Shown here: one piece after another, positions 34,213 through 45,642 of the stretch
Numbering within the stretch: the stretch's first letter is position 1
Layout of the letters: every line of letters starts with the position of its first letter
Assembly: GCF_020497125.1 (NCBI RefSeq)
Contig: NC_059073.1
Coordinates: forward strand, 18,931,225 to 18,995,224
Direction of reading: 5' to 3'
DNA from: Mauremys mutica
Lineage: Eukaryota > Chordata > Testudines > Geoemydidae
DNA: 64,000 bases
Notes under the pieces: generated by a model
Databases searched by the model: none
What the model was told of the DNA's origin: nothing
What the model saw: only the letters and a program-made list of their open reading frames with translations
Translations under genes and position numbers: made by a program

Positions 34213-36278
34213 AGAAGGAACAGAGGGGGGAAGTGTTAAGGGCATCACTGACGAGTTCTGCAGCAAGGTCGAGCCAAGCACATGAGATGAAATCCTGGCT
34301 CTGTTGAAGTCAACAGGAGCTTCAATGGTTCAGGATTTCACTCGTTCTCTGGCAACGTTCTGGAGATGATTGGAAACAGCAGGCTAACAATTAACACACC
34401 ATGAGAGCAGCAAACTACGGATGAAACTTTTCTTCAAAGCCTCTGTGATATATTAGTAGCATGTTCCACTCCACTCCCAGAGAATATTAACGAAAATATA
34501 AGAGTGGCCAGTTTATACTAAAATGAATAAAATGAATGGCTTTTCCAGCTGCATGGATTGCCATGAGAAAGAGGTTTTTATTTAGTAGTAACAACAATAC
34601 ACCCTCTCTTTCTGCAAATGGAAAAATCATGAATGTTGTTCTGTTTTCATTTCATATCCGTCTGCTGGGACTTTTCTGTCTCAATGAAATTAACCAAAAA
34701 TCTACTATCCTCTATTAAAAAAGAAAACAAAGTACTACAGTATTTCCTAATTATAATTCACAACATTACAGCTTAGAACAGAGACACTGCAGCTATGATT
34801 CTACAATTACAGGTGGGTTGTTTTTTAAATATAATACGGGAAGGGCAGCTGAGCTAGCAGACCAGCAAGCTATAATACTGTCTACATACTGAGGTCAAGA
34901 TTTTCTAAATTGAGTGCCTCAAGTTAGACCTCTCAGTCCATATTTAGTTACCTAGATAGGTAGCTTCGTCTTCAAAAATGCTGAGTATCTGCAGCTCTCA
35001 ATACTTACATTCTTGTAGCATCTTTTCCTCCTGTACCCATCTTGTCCAGCCCCTTGCCATATAAATTACAACCCTCTGGATTCCCTTGCATCCCCTTACA
35101 GTCTTATAACTAAAATACAACATGTATTTTAATACAACCAACTGATACATCATCTCTGTGGCCCCCTATAACTGTTTGACATAACCATGAATTTTACAAT
35201 TCGCCTCTCACAGCCCTTTTGCAAATGAGAAAAGCCGAGAACATTCTAGTACCATACATTCCCCAGGACTGCCAACTATTCAACAGTGCCCGAGAGTAAC
35301 CTGATATTTTAAATGCGGGGTGGTGTTGGTATTAGTTTCCCAATGACACTTTTTTCTAAAAAACTGGAACTTAAAGCAATAAAAGCAGAAATAAGCAATT
35401 CCTTGTTAAGTATCAAAAAGGAAGTGAAAATAATTGTTCGTTGCCTATGACTTTGAGTCACAGTGGGCCATTTATATTTACCTACCTGTCTTCAACGCCT
35501 TCTTATTCAAAACTAGAAAAGCTCTAAAGGAGACAGAACAGCCACGAACAGCAACCTCGTTCAAAATATGTGTTCCTTCCATAGCCAAGACCAAAATAAT
35601 GTATCTTTAAAATAAGGATACATTTAAAGACACTCCGGGGAACAAATTAGTAATGGAATATGAAGCCTTCTGGTTTGTAGGTCAATAGTTCAAATCCAAC
35701 CCTGGCCAATAGTGACTGAAAGCTCTCATCTTGTAATAGTTGTTCCCCAACATAATATAATGAGGTGCTTAAATACCACCATGCTGGGTGAAATATAAGA
35801 ATCAGAATAGAATAGAATTTTAGTGGTCTCAATATAGTTCTTAAAGGTGTCTACACCACAACCATTGGCTCCCTGCTAAGAACAACAAGGACTGAATGAT
35901 CATGGAGACTAGAATTTCTTGCCCATAGCCATATTGGGTTGAGAGACGACAGCAGAGCAATGGGGAAAGCTTTCATTGTCATAGCCTGTTCTGTGGATAG
36001 AGATCATCAGTATCCAGAGCTGTCAATTCAACACTAAATTCACTCATTTTAAATATTGCTGCAAGTCTCATGAGAACTCATCTAAGGAAGTGAAATCCAT
36101 GTGAATTCTTTAACCACAGAGACAGGCCTTAGCCACTAGTACAATGAAAATACTGCAGGGAAAATATCATCGGTTCCTTTTGTCTTGGAAGAGTCAGACT
36201 GGTGGTGGAATGTATTTAATGAACCAAAGAACTCAGGCAAAGGATTTATGCACTAACATTTACTGTAGTTAGATCTGT

Positions 36279-36803
36279 TTCAGAGTAGCAGCCGTGTTAG
36301 TCTGTATCAGCAAAAAGAACAGGAGTAGTTGTGGCACCTTGGAGACTAACAAATTTATTTGAGCATAAGCTTTCATGGGCTAAAGCCCACTTCATTAGAT
36401 ACATGCAGTGGAAAATATAGTAGGAAGATATATATATATATATATACACACAGAGAACATGAAAAAATGGGGGTTGCCGTACCAACTCTAATGAGACTAA
36501 TCGGTTAAGGTGGGCTATTATCAGCAGGAGAAAAAAAACTTTTGTAGTGATAATCAGGATGGCCCATTTCAAACAGTTGACAAGAAGGTGTGAGTAACAG
36601 TAGGGGGAAATTAGCATGGGGAAATAGTTTTTAGTTTGTGTAATGACTCATCCACTCCCAGTCTTTATTCAAGCCTAATTTAATGGTGTCCAGTTCCATC
36701 CTGATTATCACTACAAAAGGTTTTTTTCCCTCCTGCTGATAATAGCCCACCTTAATCAATTAGTCTCTTTAGAGTTGGTACGGCAACCCCCATTTTTTCA
36801 TGT

Positions 36804-36836
<33 letters not shown>

Positions 36837-36960
36837 GTCTTCCTACTGTATTCTCCAGTCCATGCATCTGATGAAGTGGGCTTTAGCCCATGAAAGCTTA
36901 TGCTCAAATACATTTGTTAGTATCTAAGGTGCCACAAGTGCTCCTGTTCTTTTTGTAGCT
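36279..36960. mobile_element. Large foldback repeat (AGTAGCAGCCGTGTTAGTCT family)
   Basis: Arms 36311-36562 and 36696-36955 are inverted copies of each other around a 133-bp spacer. The left flank keeps the terminal motif AGTAGCAGCCGTGTTAGTCT, while the right counterpart is missing. Both arms carry a (TA)n run (36430-36446 and 36812-36836). I know this as a common turtle repeat but cannot assign a superfamily by eye. Confidence 0.8.
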
Positions 36961-39177
36961 GGACCGAAGACCCATGTCTACCAGGAATTGTTTTCACTAC
37001 TTTGGTGATGGGCCTCGATATAAATCTTATGAACCATCTATTTGGAGACAAAGAACAAATTCCTGAGGAACACAGGAGAGTGAAAAGAAATGGGTATCAG
37101 GACAAAGATGACTATGCCAGACACAGGCAGTGACTTTAGTTACTAAGGCTCCATTCCTGAGAACACTTATAAACGGGCTTCGCTTTAAGCATCTGAGTAA
37201 TCCCACTCTATGGGACTTAAAGGTAAGCACTAGCCTATTTTCATCGTCAAACCACACAACACACAATGGATTGGATTTTTCAGATTTGTTCAGTTCTAAC
37301 CACCCCAGGTGTTGTTTGTATCATAAATGAGGAAAGTTGTTTTTTCACAGTATTTTTTTTGCCTACATCCAGACATACCTACAACAGTGCCCTTTCAATA
37401 TGCACAGAAAAGCAGGTGTAACCCATATCTGTGTTTTCTCTACACTCAAAGCAACCACCGCGTGTATATACCCATGACCCACCTAGCCCTAACACAGCTC
37501 TGCCACATAAGAGAGTCAGGAATAACTGCAGAGCTAGCAATAGAAAAGGCAGCTTTTTTTGTTGCAAGAAAACTACTAGCTTTAACCCATTCGTTCCTGG
37601 GTTTGCAATTTATGAAAAGCAAACACCAAAGGACCCAGGAGTTGCCTTTGCTTGGAGAATCAGGACTTTCATTCATGGTGTTGGGCCCTTTACATGGCGT
37701 TTTAATATTCACATTTCTATATTTAGCCAGAATCAAGGGGTGAAAGTCTGGCCCCGTTGCAGTTAATGGCAAAACTCCCATTGACTTCAGTGAGGCCAGG
37801 ATTTCATTCAACAAGTACTTGGAAAGGAAAACCTCCCAGAAGTTTCTATTTGATTTTGGTGTGTGCGCCAGGCAAAAGTTCTTACGGCATCTGAAGCAGC
37901 TTGGGGAGCCTTCGGTGTAATTTTCTGCTGCTATACATTAGAGGAAAGCATCTTAGGGAGTCTGCATTATGCTACAGAAAGGTAAAGGGTAACTACAGTA
38001 GTGGCAAAGTTTCTAGCTGCAATGAATGTGTGAACTCTCCTGTCTGACTAGATCAAAGTGTGCCCTTTTGGCCCTGGCCAGCAGTGAGGCGTCGCCCCGC
38101 CCTCAGAGGAGATAGGAGTGATTGTACTCAGGGAGCTCCCCATGCTCCCCACTGGGTGGGAGCTGCTCCCCCGTCTGCCTAGGCTGCTGTGAAGTGTGGC
38201 CCCACCTCCTCCCTGTCCCTTTTGGGTCCCCAGGGGTACACTGAGGAAGCATCTCTGAGCTCTCCCAAACACAGAGATGATACCAGTCCCTGCCCTGTGT
38301 GAACTGGGCCAAGGGGCTGGGGGGAAGGCTCCTGCATCCTCTCAGCCAACACACCCACAGGCGGATCAGTCACTGTCTCTGGGAACAGCTGCAACAGGGG
38401 CAAAGAACGTTACAGATGCTGCTGTTCACTGGTCTCTAGGCGGTGAGTTTGTGCACTATCCCTTTTCACCCCTGAAGACCCAACTTCTAATTCCATCCGG
38501 AATACAGGTGAAAATGGGCTTGAAGGGTTTACCCAAGTACTGAGAAGGACATCTGACCACACCACAACGCTACCATGCAATATTCAGCCCAGCGAGCAGA
38601 CTCCTCTCAGGAAGAGACCAAGATGAGACGAGTTGGGTTGAAGGAGGTTAGTGGCAGATATGTGGGCAGTGCTGCGTAATGGAAGCTTGCACAATGCCTA
38701 TCTACCCTGTCTAGCTGTAGCCAATACTAAGTGTCAGTTTCATAAGCATCCGGTTCGCAGAAAACTAACCATAGTGATACTTTCCCCAGATGCAGCCCGT
38801 GCCAACCTCAGACCTAAATGCACAAGGAGTTTGCAGCGCGTAGCTCTCAGGTGGCTGAACTAAAAACAGGCATTGCTGGCGATGAGCTCCAAAAACACCT
38901 GACACCCTAGAAGAGAAATGCTGCTGTAACCCCGCACCAGGCAAAACTCAGCTGAGTCACTACACAGGCAAAACTCAACCTCAGGATCATCAGAAGTGTC
39001 ATGTGGCAAGGTGCAGTGGCCTTAGCTAAGACCAAAGGGAAAGAGTTAGTTCCCTACACAGATCCACCCAGGTGCACAGGATAGATTATTAATAAAGCAG
39101 TGGCAGGGACTGAGGGTCCAATGAAGAAATCCAGGAAACTCTATAAGGCGTGCAGCAAGGACTCTGAAAGGTACAGT

Positions 39178-39467
39178 CAGGGCCGCCCAGAGGGGGAGGG
39201 GCAAGTGGAGCAATTTGCCCTAGGCCCCCACGAGAGTTTTTTGGGGCCCCTGGAGTGTGGTCCTTCACTCGCTCCAGGGGCCCTGGAAAACTCTCATTGG
39301 GCCTGGGCCCCCAGAGCTTCTTCCGCTCTTGGTCTTTGGCGGTAATTCGGCGGTGGGGGGTCCTTCTGCTCTGGGACCCGCCGCCGAAGTGCCGGGTCTT
39401 TGGCGGGAATTCGGCGGCCCCCCACCGCCAAAGACCCCAGGCCCCCTGAATCCTCTGGGTGGCCCTG
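39178..39467. mobile_element. GC-rich hAT MITE with perfect 8-bp TSD
   Basis: Left end CAGGGCCGCCCAGAGGG; right end CCTCTGGGTGGCCCTG. Flanks GGTACAGT (39170-39177 and 39468-39475) are exact 8-bp duplications. The interior is very GC-rich with repeated GGTCTTTGGCGG words. Open frames on the plus strand here are side effects of the composition. Confidence 0.9.
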
Positions 39468-40189
39468 GGTACAGTATCAGACCAGGGATATAAACAGTGC
39501 CCTAGTAGCCAGAGGAAAGAGAGGCCAGAACTCTAGACTCAGTTCTTGTGCTTCCTCCCCACATCCCTTTATCCACCCCCCATTTAAAGGCAAATAAACC
39601 CACCAGGCAAATAAGGGAAAAGAAAAATATTTTGTAAGTGTTTAAAATGAATCTAAAAGACCTAATAAAAGCCAAGCCAAACAGCAGGTACCTGCACTGC
39701 TCTCAGGCAGGCAGGCATAGGTAGGTGCAAATGTGTATTTGTGCAGGCAGAATGGGTACTTTGTCCGTGCAAGGTATGCACCTCTTTTCTGGAAATTTGG
39801 CCAGACAAGCCATTTATTTATAGTAGTCGGGATCAGCGGGCACGAGGAAGCAGAAGTCCCCAGCATTACAGAGCATGATGAGGAAAGTGTGCTAATTCCC
39901 AGCTTGCAGTAATGAACTGTGTGATTTTGCTGTAGTGTCTGGAATGGAAAATGGTAACAACTCAAGTCAATGGACGGTAACTCTCTATCTTTCAGAAGAT
40001 AACATGGGCGACCTCTGTTGGCTCCGTGAGGCATAGACATGGTGATGATGAAGCTGTCTTTAAAAAAAACCCTCAACTGGTCACTGCACATTATAGTAGC
40101 AAATCCTGGATAGGAGACAAGGGGCTGATTTTCAGAGGTGCCAAGCAGCTACCAATCTACATCTTGAATCTTACACAAAGTTGAATGTA

Positions 40190-40370
40190 CTTATTGTCAC
40201 AGCAGTCCCATGAGGCAAGGCAGCACTGTCATTTTACAGACGGGGAACAGAGGCACAGAGGGACTAAGGGACTAGCCCAGGGTCACACAAAAGTCCACAG
40301 CAGAGCAGGGAATTGAACCCAGTCTCTCAAATCTCAGGCTAGTGCCTTAACTTTGGGCCATCAACTCGGA
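40190..40370 (-). mobile_element. MIR-type SINE fragment, antisense
   Basis: Shows CATTTTACAGACGGGGAACA, CAGAGGCACAGAGGGAC, GCCCAGGGTCACACAA, GGGAATTGAACCCAGTCTC and a tRNA-like remnant near 40345. Confidence 0.75.
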
Positions 40371-40447
40371 TTACAGTCAGACAGCACTTCTGGAAATCAG
40401 GCCCTAAGAGTTAAAGTCAGACCTTCTCTTTGGCCCACTTCCCTTTA

Positions 40448-40773
40448 TAGTAGAACCTCAGAGTTCCAAACACCAGAGTTATGAACTGACCAGTCAACCA
40501 CACATCTCATTTGAAACTGGAAGTACACCATCAGGCAGCAGACAGACAGACAGACACACACACACACACACACACAAGTACAGGACTGTGCTAAACATAA
40601 ACTACTAAAAAAAAATAAAGGGAAAGCATCATTTTTCTTCTGCATAGTAAAGTTTCAAAGTTGTACTAAATCAATGTTCAGCTGTAAACTTTTGAAAGAA
40701 CCACCATAATGTTTCGTTCAGTGTTACAAACAACCTCCGTTCCCGAGGTGTTCGTAACGCTGAGATTCTACTG
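40448..40773. mobile_element. Tigger-like (TcMar) MITE with TA target site
   Basis: Left end TAGTAGAACCTCAGAGTTCC; right end AACGCTGAGATTCTACTG, inverted with respect to each other and flanked by TA on both sides (40446-40447 and 40774-40775). A (CA)n run lies inside at about 40556-40575. 326 bp. Confidence 0.8.
40556..40575. repeat. (CA)n microsatellite
   Basis: A pure CA run preceded by (GACA)n, inside the Tigger-like MITE. Confidence 0.85.
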
Positions 40774-41042
40774 TACATACAAACACCCATGATTTTACCT
40801 GTCAATAAAAATCAAGCTGCTCTTTTGAAATGGGATGATTGCTTTGTGCCCCCTTTTGGCTCATGCTACTCGCCATGTCCCTTTGACACAACGCTCCTGA
40901 CGTTCCTTGGATGTGTCTTCCAAAACACTTATTCAAAGATGCCGGCTTATGAAAAGGCAGAACTAACAAACACTTTGGAAACAAACATTGCAGAATGTGA
41001 TTTGCCTGCAGTTCATAGATTCATGGCAGCGTACAGACTTAC

Positions 41043-41202
41043 CAGTGCTAAGGAAGCCGAAAACTCCGACACGGTAACTTGCAGTTACAATGATGATATC
41101 GCTGACGGAAGCTAGGTATGAGCCGTCTACGACCGTCCTCCCCTTCTCACCCTCACCACTCACACCATTGTGGAAGAACAGCAGCACAGCCATGTTTCTG
41201 CC
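41043..41202 (-). CDS. TG: TG ChEL exon: central beta-sheet strands, no oxyanion-hole GGG
   Basis: The exon encodes GRNMAVLLFFHNGVSGEGEK and then VVDGSYLASVSDIIIVTASYR, ending VGVFGFLST plus the first base of Gly. It aligns with the esterase block that carries the oxyanion hole, where active enzymes have a run of glycines after a hydrophobic strand; here the place is taken by FFHNGVSG. The DGSYLA and YRVG-FGFL motifs are conserved. The acceptor is CATTACAG (AG at 41204-41203) and the donor is GTAAGT from 41042. Confidence 0.95.
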
Positions 41203-41478
41203 CTGTAATGATCACAGACAAGTTAATGCACCAATGAGTGTGTCTGAGAATGATAGCGGCTGATACGCCTATATAGGGCTATAGTCTCCTTCAGGTCATT
41301 GCTGTGAACCTGATTATCCTCTCTTCTGAAACATTCCAAGCAATTCAAAACTGCCTGGCAATGACACTGATGAGAGGAGAACTGCCTGCGTGGCAGTAGC
41401 CCTAGAATTAAATTCAGTTTGTTGACTGGTTACCAGTCCCTGGAATGGACTATGTGCCATTTAGCTGAATCCAGCCTC

Positions 41479-41950
41479 CTAATCGTAGGGCTTGTCTACA
41501 TGGGGATAACTCAGGAATTAACTCAAGATGTGAATTTAAAGTGGATAAATTAAACTGTATTAAACCCCTGTGTGGATGCTCATATTCAGAATTAAAGTGG
41601 CCTGGATTCAATTTAGCTTATCTTCCAAAAAGTCAATTAAACTAAATCAAATTAAGACCACTTTAATTCTTAATGAGAGCGTCCATAGAGGGGTTTCACA
41701 CAGTTTAAACTCACACTTTAAATTAATCTAGATTAACTTTCCTGAGGGCAGGTCTACACTTAAAAATTACCTCGGCATAACTCTGTTGTTCAGGGATGTG
41801 AAAAATACACACCCCTGAGCAGTGCAGCTAAGCGGACCTAAGTCCCTGTGAAGACACCGCTAGGTCAATGGAAGAATCCTTCTGTCACCCTAGCTACTGC
41901 CTCTCAGGGAGGTTGATTTATCTGTGCCAATGATTTATTCTGCCAGCATA
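41479..41950. mobile_element. Two adjoining degraded DNA transposon pieces
   Basis: The first starts AGGGCTTGTCTACATGGGGA (41481); the second starts near GGGCAGGTCTACACTTAAAA (41749) and contains ACACACCCCTGAGCAG. The shared GTCTACA end word marks a non-autonomous DNA element family in turtles; the exact family is not assigned. Confidence 0.55.
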
Positions 41951-42506
41951 GCTAGTGTTGAAAAAGCAGCATCAGCTCTCCCTAGGTCCTCTCTGCACAT
42001 GCTATGGAATAGCTACAGTGATGCTGCACTGCTAGGGGGCAGAGAGGCCACTGCAGCAGAACAGAAACAAGAGTTGGCCATGTGGTCTCTGCAAACCATA
42101 GTGGACCTCAACCCCCAATGAGGGGATGGCTCACCCGAAAACTCCATGGGATGAGCCTTATGGAATTCTCAGTCTCTGGCTTCCTTCGGTGGGCTTTTCT
42201 GCCTGAGGTTGAAGCCTGGCCCTGATATGCAGCCACAGTTTTCCATTCCTCAGTTTCATCCCATTATTATATCCCCTGGGACCTTCCTACATCGTTCTCC
42301 ACTCTCCTTTGCTCAGTGGACAGTCATAGACTTTAAGGCCAGAAGGGAACATCATGACCATCTCGTCTGATCTGCACATTGCAAGCCACAGCACCTTCCC
42401 CACCCTTTCCTGTAAATAGACCCATAACCTCTGGCTGAACCATGTTTGAAAGACTTCAAGTTACAGAGAATCCACCATTTACACTAGTGCTGCAGAGGAA
42501 GGAACC

Positions 42507-42532
42507 CCCCCCCCACACACACACACACACAA
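42507..42532. repeat. Poly-C and (CA)n microsatellite
   Basis: A run of C followed by a CA run, inside the CR1 3' UTR. Confidence 0.85.
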
Positions 42533-42761
42533 CAGGGTCTCTGCCAATCTGACCTGGGGAGAAATTCCTTCCTGACCACAAATATGGTGATCAATTAGAC
42601 CCTGAGCATGTGGGCGAGAACCACCAGACAGACACCTGGGAAAAAATTCTCTGTAGCAACTCGGAGCTCCCTCCAGCTAGTGCCCCATCACCGGCTGTCG
42701 AAGATATTTGCTGCTAGCTGTCGCAGATCAGCTACACACCATTGTAGGCAGTCTCATCATA

Positions 42762-43430
42762 TCATCCCCCCATAAATTTAGCAAGCTCAGTCTTGAAGCC
42801 AGTTAGGTTTTTTGTCCCCATTGCCCCCCTTGGAAAGCTGTTGGTTAGAAAGTTTCTGATGGTTAGAAATCTTCGTCTAATTGCAAGACTAAACTTCTTG
42901 CTGGCCAGTTTACATCCATTTGTTCTTGTGTCCATGTTGGTGCTTAACTTAAATTTTAACTCCTCCCCATCCCTGTTATTTATCCCTTTGATGTATTTAT
43001 AGAGAGCAATCATATCTCCCCTCAGCTTTCTTTTGCTTAGGGTACACAAGCCAAGCTCTTTGAGTCTCCTCTCATAAGGTAAGTTTTTCATTCCTCTGAT
43101 CATCCTAGTAGCCATTCTCTGCACCTGTACCAGTTTCAATTTATTTTTCTTAAACATCGGAAACCAGAATTCTACACAATATTCCAGATTAGGTCTCACC
43201 AGTGCCTTGTATAATGGTACTAACAATTCCCTTTCTTTACTGGAAATACTGTGCCTGATGCATCCTAGGACTGCATTAGCCTTTTTCATGGCCACATCAC
43301 ATTGGTGGCTCATAGTTATCCTGTGATCAACCAATACACCCAAGTCTTTCTCCTCCTCTGTTGCTTCCATCTGATGAGTCCCCACTTTATAGAAAAAAAT
43401 ATTATTGTTTGTTCCTAAGTGCATGACCAT
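42762..43430 (-). pseudogene. CR1 reverse-transcriptase C-terminal ORF remnant (222 aa)
   Basis: This is the longest open frame in the window. It encodes only the C-terminal part of the CR1 ORF2 protein: EKDLGVLVDHRITMSHQCD, AVLGCIRHSISSKERELLVP, YKALVRPNLEYCVEFWFP, RRLKELGLCTLSKRKLRGDM. The catalytic FVDD motif lies upstream, separated by a stop codon, so the protein could not be active. It lies in a TG intron, in the same orientation as TG. Confidence 0.85.
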
Positions 43431-45570
43431 TCACTTTTCAGCCCCATTTCATATTCAATTTCAGCCCATTTCTATTATTCCAGTTTTCAAGGTCACCAAG
43501 ATCTTCTTGTGTGATATTCCGGTCCTCCTCTGTATTGGTAATACCTCCCAACTTTGTGTCATCAACAAATTTTCTTAACAGACTCTCACTTTTTGTGCCA
43601 AGGTAATTAATAAAAATGTTAAATAAGAGAGGTCCCGAGACCGAACCCTGAAGAATTCCACTAGTTACCTCCCTCCAGCCTGACAGCTGTTGGTATTTTT
43701 CAGAGACAGGCTGGTGGTCTGTACACCAGCATCAAAGCACATCTGGGGTTTGTTTTTGCCTGCAACTAGATAGCATTGGCCGCTGCTGCTGTCATTTTCT
43801 GAACAAAATTAACTAAACATGATGATCCCATTTGCACAGGCAAAAGAGACGGCTGCACATCTGTTTCCAGCAAACATGTGGCCATCCGTGCAGCAAAAAC
43901 AGAGGCCAGGAGCAAGTAGCAAACTGCCCTCAGCTTTCTCTAATTGTTAAGGGGTGACCCTGAGTTTTGAACTGAAAATGTGTTGCCACCCTCCTCTGTC
44001 TGGTGGAAACTCAGTTCAGATGTTTGTTATTATGAGCAAAGTGGCATCCAGTTTGACTGAGTAATGTGCTGCCTTCATTCCAGAAGTGCTGAAAAGTGCT
44101 TTCTCTGAATCTTCTGCCTCTGCTTCTCCAGAGAAAGTGCCTAATTCAGACGGTCTCCTCCCCAATGTCCCATTCAGAGTTGACAATTATGCATGTCCTG
44201 GCCAAGGAATTGGAGGAGAGGAACAAAGGAAGGAGAGAGAGCAGGTGTGAGGGTTTGTCTTCACTTGAAAATCTGGTCTAACAAACATCACTTTGCAGAG
44301 TCATGTTAGCTAACGCAATGTTAAACATCACAGGGGCAAATCTTACTTAACATCATGTCAGCTTGTCAAAGAGATTCCCTAGAAACAGTCCCAGTCTAGC
44401 TGACTCCTGGGTTGTGTTTAAAGTCATGTTAGATAACAAGATTACCTAATTTCCTAGTGATAACAAGGGGAAAGGAGAAAAGGTGATAGGGAAAAGCAGA
44501 AGCTGCAGTAGCAGATGTGGAGCATCTTACTGAGAAGATTCAGCCTTCAAGTATTGGGGGTAAACAGAATGCCACCCACTCACCGCATCTCCCCTACAAT
44601 ACACAAGGTTTAGATACAATTGCTTCTTTTCCCCGTGGTTATTCTGCACAGAGAAGTGGCAAATTCCCCAGCTGGTTTGTCTTGTACATGAATCCAACCT
44701 TTTGAGAAGCACAAGGGATAATTTGGGTAGTGATCCCCTGATGAGCACAGATTTCAAGCACAGAGCTGCTGGTTCTTAGTGCTGTCATCTAAAGCAGATC
44801 TTTGTATTGAATTGTAACAACCACTAATCATCTCTCCTTCGCTTTCTGGAATTAATAATTTCAGCAGGATGCTCCCATATTTTCATATTAAAAATGAATT
44901 TTCATAGTTTCATATTAAAAATGTGAGATGTGTTGTATTGTCCAGGTTCTTATTTGGTATCCAATTAATTTTATACTAATTAATTAAGTAGATAATTAGA
45001 TAATTTTATCACATTATTTGTTCTCTATCCTGAGTTACAATCAATTAACCAACGCAGCTAGGACAGGTGGCAGCTGCATATTAGGGCAGAGAGAATGCAG
45101 GGCCAGGTCCAAAGCCAAATGAAGCCAACTCTTTCCATTGACTCTAAAGGCCTTTGGTTCACACCAAATTTGGACCATAGGTGGAAATCTGGAGTAACTC
45201 CACTGAAGTCAGTGGCAACACTCCATTGTAAATGAGAGTAGAATCTGGCCTATTGCATGCAACACAGAACAATACTACAGAAAACACTGCAGCTAACCGG
45301 AAAAACTGGCCAGCAAGTTCCTCACACGCACAATGCTAGCACCAGCCAGGATTGTCGTGTGGCTATTGACTAACATTGTTTGATCAGTTCTGGTTTTGCA
45401 TTTAGGAATGAAGCATGGATGGTCAAACTGTTAGCAGTAAAACATGCAGACAGACTTTCAACAGAGACAAGTCTAGCTCAGCTCCCACGACACACATGCA
45501 CAGTATCAGCTTGGGTCCACACTAATTGGCTTTGTGCTCTCTAGCAGCTGGACTGAAGCTGGCAGTCCCA

Positions 45571-45642
45571 ATGGGCCTGATCCTGGGAGCGGAGGGTGCT
45601 CATCATTTCACAGGAGCAGATTTGTGCCTGGCAGGATTGGGC
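45571..45642. repeat. Inverted-repeat unit GGGCCTGATCCTG...CAGGATTGGGCCC
   Basis: GGGCCTGATCCTGGGAG at the left and GGCAGGATTGGGCCC at the right are inverted. It belongs to the group of short foldback units scattered through the window. Confidence 0.6.

Larger units (their letters stand above)
32089..41042 (-). other. TG: TG intron between two ChEL exons (8954 bp)
   Basis: GT/AG intron with matching phase at both ends. Identified content: a degraded DNA transposon (32525-32850), a MIR antisense copy (33990-34212), a large foldback element (36279-36960), a GC-rich hAT MITE (39178-39467), a MIR antisense piece (40190-40370) and a Tigger-like MITE (40448-40773). Stretches 34900-36270 and 37000-39150 show no feature I can name, apart from a GC-rich patch near 38050-38420. 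Confidence 0.85.
42323..43690 (-). mobile_element. CR1-type LINE, 5'-truncated, with reverse-transcriptase remnant
   Basis: On the minus strand the element enters inside the reverse transcriptase and ends in a long 3' UTR at 42323 (GTCATAGACTTTAAGGCCAG). At 43690-43540 the reading shows EVTSGILQGSVSGPLLFNIF and then KFVDDTKLGG, where FVDD (43558-43569) is the catalytic FADD-type motif. After a stop near 43440 a 222-codon open frame (43430-42762) carries EEKDLGVLVDH, LVPLYKALVRPNLEYCVEFW and LRGDMIALYKYIKG. The frame break and 5' truncation make it inactive. Confidence 0.88.

Noticed and set aside
37327..37814. Plus and minus ORFs of 138, 111 and 122 codons
   Set aside because: Three competing frames, no recognisable protein, and a dispersed foldback unit at the end.
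39642..40091. 149-codon minus-strand ORF
   Set aside because: No recognisable domain; low-complexity and intronic.
44255..44460. Possible GTTTGTCTTCACTTG-type DNA element
   Set aside because: Only a single end-like word was seen; no second end.
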